Shown in pieces: positions 5,234 through 12,426 of a stretch of DNA of 12,426 nucleotides. Under the pieces are notes generated by a model. It was not told the origin of the DNA and searched no databases. It saw only the letters and a program-made list of their open reading frames with translations. This stretch comes from Cylindrotheca closterium (taxonomy: Eukaryota > Bacillariophyta > Bacillariophyceae > Bacillariales > Bacillariaceae), in the NCBI GenBank assembly GCA_933822405.4, contig CAKOGP040001965.1:1-12426 (forward strand), written 5' to 3'. A program made the position numbers and the translations under genes. Numbering within the stretch: position 1 is the first letter of the stretch; each line of letters begins with the position of its first letter.

Positions 5234-6090
5234 AAGCTGATTATGAAGAGCATGGCGCTATTCTGATCGCTCGTTGCATGATGCAGATCAAGGCCAAGTT
5301 TGATACTGATGAAGTTCTGAACTTCATCCAACAGTGTGACATCAATCAAGGACTGAAGAAGTTTGGTGATGATGGAAAGGATGCTGTGGATGAGGAATTG
5401 AGACAAATTCTCCTAAGAGATTGTTTCACTCCCGAATTTGTTAAGGACATGACCGCGTCTGAGCGAAAGAAGGCCCAATCAGCGATGATGTTACTCGCGG
5501 AGAAGCAATTCGAAAAGACAATTAAAGGTCGCCTAGTATACCGAGGCGATGGAACTCGTGAATGGTTATCGCAAGAGGACACTGCAAGTCCAACTGCTTT
5601 GCAGGAAGCAATCATCACTACTTGTGTTATTGATGCACATGAAGGTAGAGATGTAATGATGCTGGACGTGCCTATCTACACAAGAATCACTGGCATGATG
5701 GTTCAGATATTGATTGACATGGCCCCAGAGTATTGCAAATACGTTGTATTAGAGAACGGAAAGCGAGTAATCTATGTGCGGGTACTACGTGCTATACATG
5801 GGATGTTGCAATCGAGCCTCCTATTCTATAATCAGTTTCGAAGTGATTTGGAGGCAAAGGGATTTGTTTTCAATCCGTATGACCCGTGTGTTGCTAACAA
5901 AGTTGTTGATGAAAAACAGCAAACTATCAGATTTCATGTTGATGATCTTATGTCAAGTCACATGGATCCAAAAGTAAATGACAAATTTGCTAAGTGGTTG
6001 AACATGAGATATGGTTCAATCAAGGCATGTACAATCGTCAGAGGAAAGATACACAGATATCTTGGAATGACTTTGGATTTCTCGGTGAAA
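5182..6090 (+). pseudogene. pol (RT): Copia reverse transcriptase, broken
   Basis: RT copies element RNA into DNA inside the particle. The open frame 5230-6414 holds, in order, GLKKFG (residue about 41), TREWLSQEDTASPT (about 108), GRDVMMLDV with the motif A aspartate at residue 146 (5665-5667), GMLQSSLLFY (191-200, motif B) and FHVDDL with the two catalytic aspartates at 238-239 (5941-5946). After LDVP the usual AF(L/I)xT block is missing in frame, so motif A is cut short. HVDD replaces YVDD, as I recall for diatom copia elements. The domain ends in the A8 run at 6088-6095, after which the true sequence moves to another frame. Residues after about 287 of this frame are out-of-frame noise. 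Confidence 0.85.
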
Positions 6091-6908
6091 AAAAACTCAA
6101 AATCCGCATGGACGACTATGTCAAGAACATGTTGGAAGATTTTCCTATCAAGTTCAACGAGGATTCAAAGCAGGAAACACCAGCTGGTAACGATTTACTG
6201 CAAGCTGGTAAAGGGAACCTACTCAGTGCTGAGTACCGTCAGGTCTTCCATACTACTGTTGCAAGGGGACTTGATGTCTCTGAGAGAGCTTGTTTTGATA
6301 TCCATCCAACGATTACTATTCTTGCCTCAAGAGTTTGAGAGCCTACAGAGTCTGATTGGAAGAAGTGTGTTTGCATGTTGCGATATTTGTTTTGTACATC
6401 GTTGTATCACCTGACACTTTCCGCAGAATCACTACGAGTCATGAAATGGATGATCGACGCATCATTTGCGGTGCATCCAGATTTCAAGAGCCACACTGGC
6501 GGCACTCTGTCCTTTGGAGGAGGTGCAGCTCAAGTGATGTAAAAGAAGCAAAAGCTAAACAGCAGAAGCAGTATGGAAGCGGAACTGATTGCTGTTGACA
6601 ATGTTGTCACAATGATACTATGGACAAAGTTGTTCATGGAGTGGCAAGGGTATCCGATCGAGAAGAATATCTTGTATCAGGATAACAAAAGTGCGATTCT
6701 ACTGGAAGAGAATGGTCGCAAGAGTGCGGGCAAAAGAAGCCGAGCTATAGATATTTGTTATTTCTTTATCACAGATCAAGTTGAGAAAGGAAATGTTAAG
6801 ATCAAATACTGTCCAACTGACGATATGATTGCGGATTTCATGACTATGCCATTGCAAGGTGAGAAGTTTCGCAAGTTCAGGGATCTGATTCTTGGTCCAC
6901 AGGAATAG
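6091..6908 (+). pseudogene. pol (RNase H): RT thumb/connection and RNase H, broken
   Basis: RNase H removes the RNA strand during reverse transcription. One frame runs from 5994 to TAG/stop at 6908 with two internal stops: TGA at 6336-6338 (ILASRV*EPTESDW) and TAA at 6540-6542 (AAQVM*KKQKLN). It shows FHTTVARGLDVSERA, then the RNase H residues: Asp in MIDASFAVHPDF (6456-6458), Glu in MEAELIAVD (about 6576) and Asp in YQDNKSAILLEENG (6681-6683). KYCPTDDMIADFMTMPLQG and FRKFRDLILGPQE close the protein. The C-terminal part, 6573-6908, is uninterrupted. The order RT-RNase H after protease identifies the copia (Pseudoviridae) type. Confidence 0.85.
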
Positions 6909-7000
6909 GTCAGACAAGTATGCATATTTTCAGAAGAAAATACAAAAAAAAATATACAGTGAATGAGAGCATGTCCCATTGCTGCCAATGGTGATTGTCA
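6909..7000 (+). other. 3' untranslated region of the copia body
   Basis: A-rich stretch with a CCATTG/CAATGG hairpin (6976-6991, four-base loop) a few bases before the polypurine tract. No gene. Confidence 0.5.
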
Positions 7001-7014
7001 CAATGGCAGGAGTG
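7001..7014 (+). promoter_or_regulatory. Polypurine tract
   Basis: CAATGGCAGGAGTG immediately before TGTTGG, the place where plus-strand DNA synthesis is primed. It is only moderately purine-rich. Confidence 0.6.
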
Positions 7015-7057
7015 TGTTGGGATATGACAAAATATGAGTTTTTACGTTCCAAAAAGA
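7015..7057 (+). repeat. Truncated 3' LTR (43 bp)
   Basis: Matches the first bases of the LTR at 1911 with small differences (for example one AT missing after GACA, one extra T in GAGTTTTTAC). The match stops at 7057, where the sequence changes abruptly into a reversed copy of 4974-5167. The rest of the LTR is absent. Confidence 0.85.
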
Positions 7058-7254
7058 TAGTACTGCGACTTCCTTCTTTGGTATGAATACCAGATTGTAA
7101 CTTGCTCTTCAACGGTTTCAATTCTCTTTCTCCATGCTTGCGTCTTGTCACAACTCGATTCTTGTTCTTATTGGCAGAACTGCCACTCCTGCTCAAAGGC
7201 CATTCTCTTGGTCTCTTTGGAACTTGGGAAAGGTTCAGCCCAGACATTGTAGCT
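7058..7254 (-). pseudogene. Reversed copy of the integrase-RT linker
   Basis: The reverse complement matches 4974-5167, including the SGLNLSQVPKRPREWPLSRS wording. On the minus strand it is fused directly downstream of the gag zinc knuckle, so the second element lost everything between 3443 and about 4974 (gag tail, protease, integrase). The junction shares at most one or two bases, suggesting end joining or template switching. Confidence 0.85.
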
Positions 7255-8035
7255 TGCCACACACATAACATGCTGCCTTCTTTCCATCCTTCAGTTTCCC
7301 CTTTCCTTTTCCTTTTCCTTTACCTTTACCTTTATTAGGTTGGTCTTTTCCTTGGTAGAGGTTCACTCTAGGATTTTTAATCACATCCATGTGAATCTTC
7401 AACATATCTTGTGCTTTGCTGACCGTCTTTGGATAATCCAATTCTCTGCAATAGTTTGTCTGAAGATCCAGCATCAGAGGAGCTGTTCTCGTTTGATCGC
7501 AGTCACATAGAAATCCTGTTGCAAGAACGGCTTCAAAGATATCATCCTTGAATTTGTTTTGAGCAGCAGTATCAGTGCTAGCAATAGCAGCATACTCTTT
7601 GTCTTGACTGCAAAATTAGGGTTAGGGTTAGAACTTTTGATTCGCTTTGCAGAAATCCAAGATGTCATACTCAGCATCAGCACTCTTCTTCATGAATTGT
7701 TCAATACGTTTCAAGAGTTCGATTGGATCTTCAAGAGTAGTCGTGAAATCGGCTTCACCTCAAAGATTGATATCCATTGCCTTTGTCACAAACTTCAGCA
7801 TGATGTTTGATTTGACGGTTCTCTTGTTTGTCTTGAAGTAAGCTGATCTTCGCATGTTCTCGTTGAGCTTTGCAGAATAGAGAATCTTGTTTTGGGCCAT
7901 CTCTGTTTCTCTTGCAACAGCTTCAGTTTGAGTTGGAGCGTTCAATCTTGGAGCAATCACATTGAAGTTGATTGACTTCCCATTCCAAATAGATTTCACC
8001 ATGTCTTCCAAGCACTTCAATCCGGAAGCTTGGAT
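7255..8035 (-). pseudogene. gag: Reversed gag, second lineage
   Basis: Read on the minus strand from 8035 down: the NFNVIAPRLNAPTQ region, then RRSAYFKTNKRTVKSN, then about 164 bp that forward copies lack (including GEADFTTTLEDP and AEYDILDFCKANQKF in one frame, with a TGA after MDINL). A telomere-like patch replaces about 96 bp of gag at 7616-7631. Next come FKDDIFEAVL, YCRELDYPKTVSKAQDMLKI, a short Lys-Gly tract and the first half of a zinc knuckle (ACYVCG) cut off by the linker fusion. The Lys-Gly tract and knuckle are in one frame here, without GAGGAAA repeats. This copy is in places closer to the ancestral gag than the forward ones. Its last 213 bp are repeated at 1-213. Confidence 0.85.
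7616..7631. repeat. Interstitial telomere-like repeat
   Basis: TTAGGGTTAGGGTTAG, about two and two-thirds units, lies between gag sequences that in the forward copy are separated by about 96 bp (2899-2994). The forward gag has no such motif, so the patch is new material at a deletion junction. Confidence 0.8.
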
Positions 8036-8130
8036 ACGTGTGACTCCTCATAAAGTCAAGAGCAATTCAAGTTCAACAGTTGTGAAACATCCATTTTCAA
8101 CAAAAGATGAAAATGATGGAAAGGCAAGAT
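8036..8130 (+). pseudogene. 95-bp gag piece in forward orientation (copy B)
   Basis: Identical to 214-308. Here the complete reversed gag block is visible to its left, which confirms that this piece is flipped relative to both neighbours. Confidence 0.8.
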
Positions 8131-8139
8131 GCCACAGAG

Positions 8140-8362
8140 ACAAAAGTGAGTTGAACAATTTTCCCTTGGAAAATCCCTTGTTTACAGAACTCAATTTGAC
8201 TTCTATGATGATTCTGTGTTGAATGCAGTACTTTGAGACATCTTGTATTATTCCCTACTGCATCGTACACAACATCAATATCCCCCTTGCATACGGTCAT
8301 CCCCTTTTTGTGTGGATATAGATTGTCCGACAGACTTGCGTCCAGCAAACTTGCGTTGAATT
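8140..8362 (-). repeat. Reversed partial LTR (copy B)
   Basis: Identical to 318-540. Together with 7058-8035 it shows the order linker, gag, LTR of a second copia element running on the minus strand. Confidence 0.85.
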
Positions 8363-8462
8363 TTTTAAGATTCCTACATCGCGGGACAAAATAAAATGAA
8401 AAGGGGGAATTCCCACTGCGTCATTGGAGAACGTCATCCCCCTGACATTTTCTGAGTACATC

Positions 8463-8546
8463 TGAGTTATAACTCACATGTTTAAGTTATAACTTAACGC
8501 CATGAGTGATAACTCAGGATTCCGTTGTGATTTGAGTTATAACTCA
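8463..8546. promoter_or_regulatory. Array of four 14-bp palindromes (copy B)
   Basis: Same four sites and the same 20/20/30-bp spacing as at 641-724, with the enclosing CGTTGTGA/TCACAACG arms at 8523-8530 and 8554-8561. Confidence 0.75.
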
Positions 8547-8758
8547 GAAAAAGTCACAACGACCAATTGGTCATCCGTGCCCATAAGTCCCTCTTTGATA
8601 AATCATCACATAATTAATATGTCATTAATACTTAAAGTGAGAAATAACATAGATTTTCCAAAGCTAAAAATATAATTTTATATCTCCGAGCATGTCAAAA
8701 TTTGTGATCAGTGTCCCAAAAATACTCGGTCTGAACATTTGCCGGGTGTTCCTGTGGC

Positions 8759-8822
8759 TGAGGGAAAAATACTTCCCTCACCTGCGGGTGCTGAGGGAAA
8801 GTGAGGGAAAGTAAGGGAAAGT
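8759..8822. repeat. Hairpin and three 10-bp repeats (copy B)
   Basis: Repeat of 937-1000: the TGAGGGAA/TTCCCTCA hairpin, then GAGGGAAAGT-type units at 8793-8822. Confidence 0.75.
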
Positions 8823-9011
8823 AATAGAATCCTCATGGGGAGAGAAGGTCATTTGGATAGATCCTTAGCCAATCAAATAACCAAAAAAGTTTTTGGAAAA
8901 TTCAAATGTTAAGTATCATTTACTTGATGCGGCCCGCAAGGACATAAAACGAGTCGTCCAAATGACTCAAATAGTCTGTCCGTTACTCAAAACAATGGAA
9001 AATCCTTGATC

Positions 9012-9049
9012 TGCCGGGTGTTCCTGCATATGGGTTCAAATCCCCATAT
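9012..9049 (+). other. Direct-repeat copy plus tRNA T-arm-like hairpin (copy B)
   Basis: Repeat of 1190-1227. GGTTCAAATCC lies at 9033-9043. As in copy A, no complete tRNA fold was found. Confidence 0.35.
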
Positions 9050-9302
9050 TGTACCCAAAAGCTGCAAATTTGCATTGTGGCTAATCAAATGAAGGCTATC
9101 TTGCTATTGCACACGCATGCAATTGTTTTGTGTCCGCAATTGAACGGGGTCGGCCTTCACAGAAGCCTGCCAATGAAACGATGGCAACACTCTTTCAAGA
9201 ATACGATTTGATCTACATTACTATCAACACTCTTGTAATAATATATTGATTATATTTATGGTTTATCAGATACAGCAATATTAATAACTGTTAAAAGTTA
9301 AT

Positions 9303-9369
9303 GTATTGAAATGTATCAAAATGTATGGAAATGTATTGAAATGTATTGAAATGCAATGAAATGCAATGA
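9303..9369. repeat. 10-bp tandem array next to the right inverted repeat (copy B)
   Basis: Same unit order as 1481-1547; no unit has been gained or lost between copies. Confidence 0.85.
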
Positions 9370-9413
9370 GACAGTGGGAATTCCCCCTTTTCATTTTAAT
9401 TCATCCCTGCGAT

Positions 9414-9718
9414 ATTTAACGCGATTTCCTGCAACTAGTTGTGGGAACAGATTTTTTCCAAAAATGCCCACAAATAGTTGTAGGAATCTTAAAAAATAGT
9501 TGTGGGAAATTCCTACAACTAGTTGCGTTGCTTAGCTGTACAAAAACAATTAGAGTTTCATATGTAGTTGTATAATTTTTAGTCAGTACATGTCGTTGTT
9601 TTGTGCGTAGAACGGACAGTTTTTCAGAGAATGGATAGTTTTCCCATAATTCCAAAAAAAAAATTAGAGTTGTGGGAAACTTCCCACAACTACAATTAGA
9701 GATGTGGGAAACTTCAAA
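9414..9718. repeat. Cluster of TTCCCACAACT hairpins (copy B)
   Basis: Repeat of 1592-1896. The perfect 11-bp hairpin lies at 9668-9691. Confidence 0.7.
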
Positions 9719-10241
9719 CAATGGCAGGAGTGTGTTGGGATATGACATAAAATATGAGTTTTACATTCCAAAAAGAAACTATGCAAGTACAAAGGTTTTG
9801 ACACGTACGATCGGACTTTGATCGTGATGTCCGAATTTGACGCAAGTATGCCAGACGCAAGTCTGTTGGACAATCTACATCCACAGAAAAAGGGAATGAC
9901 CCTATACAAGTGAGATATCGGTGTTGTGTACAATGCAGTAGGGAATAAGACAAGATGTCTCAAAGTACTGCATTCAACACAGAATTGTCGTAGAGGTCAA
10001 ATCAAGTTCTGTAAACAAGGGATTTTCCAAGGGAAAATCGTTGAACTCACTTTTGTGATTGAATCATCAATTCAAGCCAAATATTAATCAAATAGGAACA
10101 ATTTCACTCAAAGTATACCTAGACACAGGAGAACTATTGCCGTGAAAGTGTTGTACAGTCAATTACGAATGTAGATTGCAGAGAGTTTGTTCTGAGCGCT
10201 AAAGCCACTCATGATAGAGCACATTTTGCTTTATTCTAACA
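9719..10241 (+). repeat. Polypurine-tract-like sequence and forward LTR (copy B)
   Basis: CAATGGCAGGAGTG at 9719-9732, then TGTTGG at 9733 and the LTR to about 10241. Identical as far as I compared to 1897-2419. The right end carries the same uncertainty. Confidence 0.75.
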
Positions 10242-10305
10242 TTCAATCACAAAAGGCAACAAAACGAAAATACGTCAAGAACAGCACTGCCTTATCTACA
10301 AAGGA
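10242..10305 (+). other. Leader between LTR and gag (copy B)
   Basis: Repeat of 2420-2483; no recognised primer-binding site. Confidence 0.5.
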
Positions 10306-11575
10306 GTGAGTGATTGGTTGACGATCGGACGTTCTTCATCCGGTGCTGGAAGAGGACGTGTGACTCCTCAGAAAGTCAAGAGCAATTCAAGTTCAACAGT
10401 TGTGAAACATCTTTTTTCAACAAAAGATGAAAACGATGGAAAGGCAAGATCGTCGTACGAAGACGCCGAAGAAAGAGTGATTGACTGCATCCAAGCTTCT
10501 GGAATGAAGACATGGCGAAATCAATTCGAGATGGAAAGTCGATCAACTTCAATGTGATTGCTCCAAGATTGAACGCTCCAACTCAAACTGAAGCTGTTGC
10601 AAGAGAAACAAAGATGGCCCAAAACAAGATTCTCTATTCTGCAAAGCTCGACGAGAACATGCGAAGATCAGCCTACTTCGAGACAAACAAGAGAACCGTC
10701 AAAAGCGAATCAAAAGTTCTTTGCTATGAAGCAAGGAACAACAGAAAATTTGATGCATTTCAATTCTTGAGACAGGCTGAAGTCCTGCAAGATCTATATG
10801 GCGTGGCCTGGTTCCAAAATTTGGCAGTCAAGACGAAAGCGATTGCTGCTATTGCTAGCACCAATACTGCTGCTCAAAACAAATTCAAGGATGATATCTT
10901 TGAAGCCGTTCTGCAACTGCGATTGAACGAGAACAGCTCCTCTGATGCTGGATCTTCAGACGAACTATTGCAGAGAATTGGATGAATTGGATTATTATCC
11001 AAAGACGGTCAGCAAAGCACAAGATATGTTGAAGATTCACATGGATGTGATTAAAAATCCTAGAGTGAACCTCTACCAAGGAAAAGACCAACCTAATAAA
11101 GGTATAGGTAAAGGTAAAGGTAAAGGAAAAGGAAAAGGAAAAGGAAAAGGAAAAGGAAAGAGGAAAGAGGAAAGAGGAAAGAGGAAAGAGGAAACCGAAG
11201 GATGGAAAGAAGGCAGCATGTTATGTGTGTGGCAACGAAGACTATATGTCTCCAAAATGCCCAGACAGACTGTTACCAAAGATGGATTGGAAGAATCAGG
11301 ATCAATATGTCAAGTATAGGAAGAAGCTCAATCTTAATCAGACTGCAGCAACTGTCCCAGCTACTGTTCCAGCTGTAGTTCCTGGAGCTTCAGCATCACA
11401 AGTGGAGCATCAAGTGTTGCGGGAAGCGTTAACACACCTTTGCAACTTGCTGGTACTACAGGTAATCAAATGATGCAAGTTCCTTCTGGAATGCAGATCA
11501 TGCAGATTCCAACTCAAGGTGGCGGCACTGTTACTGTCCCTTATTCTATGAATGCTAACGGTGAGATTGCGTTCA
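10306..11575 (+). pseudogene. gag: Copia gag, broken (copy B)
   Basis: Carries the same defects as the first forward gag: GTG at the nominal start (10306), the 10-, 164- and 17-bp losses, and (GAGGAAA)5. An added 9-bp duplication (GAATTGGAT near 10975-10992) ends the middle frame at TGA 10983-10985. The Lys-Gly array is shorter, at 11101-11159, and contains one GGTATA (Gly-Ile). The zinc knuckle is at 11219-11260, with Tyr in place of the usual His, as in copy A. The tail is uninterrupted through GEIAFSGMQLSQ to a TAA at 11596-11598. Confidence 0.8.
11101..11159 (+). repeat. Lys-Gly coding hexamer array (copy B)
   Basis: About ten GGTAAA/GGAAAA units, seven fewer than copy A. Followed by (GAGGAAA)5 at 11160-11194. 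Confidence 0.9.
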
Positions 11576-12164
11576 GTGGAATGCAACTCAGCCAATAAGG
11601 CTTCAGTGGTGCTCAAGTGCGCCAAGGGTTTGATGCAACTCAAGCTCGAACTCCACAGGTCCTGAAGACTGGCTATTATGATACGTCAAATGTCTTGAAC
11701 GATGCTATCAAGGGAAAGGATGAGAATGACAATGATGTCTATCTTATTCCATGTCCTGCTGGTACGACAGATGTCAAACTTCAAGCCAACTGGCACTATG
11801 CTAGTGAAGATGAAGATGTGCCTGATCTTGCTACTGAAGCAGATTGAGGTCTGCAGTTTATTCAAAGCCGCAGAAAGCAAAGAGATCCATTTGGGCTGTA
11901 CAATCATTTCATCATGGACAGTGGTTGCACAAACACCACCATCATGGACTCTGTCATGCTGAGAAGGAACTTGACATGCACACTAACGTGGGCAGCAGAG
12001 TTCTTGACAACGAAGGTTTTCTAGGAAGATTTCCACCTCCAGTTTATCACAATGAAGATGGAATTGCCAATGTACTTGCTATGCGCGAGATGATTGCTGC
12101 GGGATACCGCAATACTATGGATACTGATGCTGACAATGCTTTTATTGTGCATTGTGAAGCGTAA
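11576..12164 (+). pseudogene. Copia protease region, broken (copy B)
   Basis: Here gag tail and protease linker share one frame, unlike copy A, but two stops interrupt it: TAA at 11596-11598 (CAA or CGA in relatives) and TGA at 11845-11847 (CGA in copy A). The catalytic Asp-Ser-Gly lies at 11917-11925 (IMDSGCTNT). The C-terminal part missing from copy A is retained: MHTNVGSRVLDNEGFLG, then VYHNEDGIANVLAMREMI and NTMDTDADNAFIVHCE, ending at TAA 12162-12164. It is in a different frame from DSG, with a shift near 11970. The GIAN and FIVH blocks are what I recall of the copia protease C-terminus. Non-functional, but the more complete of the two. Confidence 0.75.
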
Positions 12165-12288
12165 GGGTGTGTATGTGTTGGAGAAACTTTGAGCGAATGT
12201 CAAACCAGGTGCCAAAGAGACAAGTGCGATGTACCGTTGCCAGTTAAGCAACTTAAATAATCAACCCCATTTCGAACTTTCTTCAAAC
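12165..12288 (+). other. Unassigned junction, integrase core missing (copy B)
   Basis: Matches 4316-4439 with one noticed change (GAGCAAC versus GAGAAAC). The same integrase deletion is present, so it predates the unit duplication. Confidence 0.55.
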
Positions 12289-12426
12289 AAACAGAATGGA
12301 TATGCTGGGCTGCTGCCAAAGGTGTTACTTCCATGAAGTTCTTTGATAAGAAGAGAGATTTGGAGACATTTCAAGATGGCGATCAAATCGCAGGAGTGGA
12401 TGACAAGGAACAAGGTTACTTAGAGG
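12289..12426 (+). pseudogene. Integrase tail and acidic linker, cut by the window end (copy B)
   Basis: Starts like 4440-4577 and reads KFFDKKRDLETFQDGDQIAG from 12333. It runs off the window before the acidic stretch, so RT and RNase H of this copy would lie beyond. Confidence 0.6.

Larger units (their letters stand above)
8378..9413. mobile_element. Non-autonomous element with terminal inverted repeats (copy B)
   Basis: No difference from 556-1591 was noticed. Terminal repeats lie at 8378-8426 and 9364-9413. Its insertion context is the same as in copy A, so it was duplicated with the unit and did not insert independently. Confidence 0.7.
7823..12426. repeat. Composite repeat unit, copy B (runs off the window)
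   Basis: Direct repeat of 1-4577. It begins inside the reversed gag block and ends in the acidic linker of the second copia body. Differences from copy A: an extra GAATTGGAT near 10975-10992, a Lys-Gly array 42 bp shorter (11101-11159), a cluster of substitutions at about 11574-11910, and retention of 12006-12059 and 12069-12075, which copy A has lost. Copy B also carries two nonsense codons that copy A lacks. Confidence 0.95.

Overview
The window is eukaryotic repeat DNA made almost entirely of decayed mobile elements. There is no intact host gene, tRNA, rRNA or CRISPR array. The main element is a Ty1/copia-type LTR retrotransposon. Its Gag, RT and RNase H wording (a GMLQSSLLFY block, HVDD instead of YVDD, TREWLSQEDTASP before RT, YQDNKSAILLEENG in RNase H) resembles, from memory, copia elements of diatoms and other stramenopiles. 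I therefore infer a diatom or related alga with moderate confidence; no database was consulted.

The layout is a composite unit of about 7.8 kb seen about 1.6 times. Bases 1-4577 recur in the same orientation at 7823-12426; 4578-7822 is seen once. Within a unit, in order: a reversed gag fragment (1-213, the tail of the longer reversed block seen whole at 7058-8035); a 95-bp gag piece in forward orientation (214-308); a reversed partial LTR (318-540); a 1.04-kb element with roughly 49-bp terminal inverted repeats and no ORF (556-1591); a cluster of TTCCCACAACT hairpins (1592-1896); a forward LTR (1911-about 2419); and a forward gag-protease-[integrase core missing]-acidic linker-RT-RNase H body (2420-6908). 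The body ends in a polypurine tract and a 43-bp LTR stub (7001-7057), which runs straight into the reversed gag block again.

No reading frame is intact. The body carries frameshifts, stops and deletions, and the integrase catalytic core is absent. The protease, RT and RNase H catalytic residues are still mostly visible. The reversed gag block retains gag sequence that both forward copies have lost, so it is a separate lineage, and it carries a telomere-like (TTAGGG)n patch at a deletion junction.

The two unit copies look identical over their first 3.1 kb, then differ in a narrow zone of indels and mostly transition changes across the protease region. That mosaic suggests recombination or conversion rather than uniform ageing. 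I found no new gene system. The best candidates for a second look are the core of the inverted-repeat element (four 14-bp palindromes at 20/20/30-bp spacing plus two 10-bp-period arrays), the hairpin cluster, the interstitial telomeric patch and the head-to-head inverted architecture.
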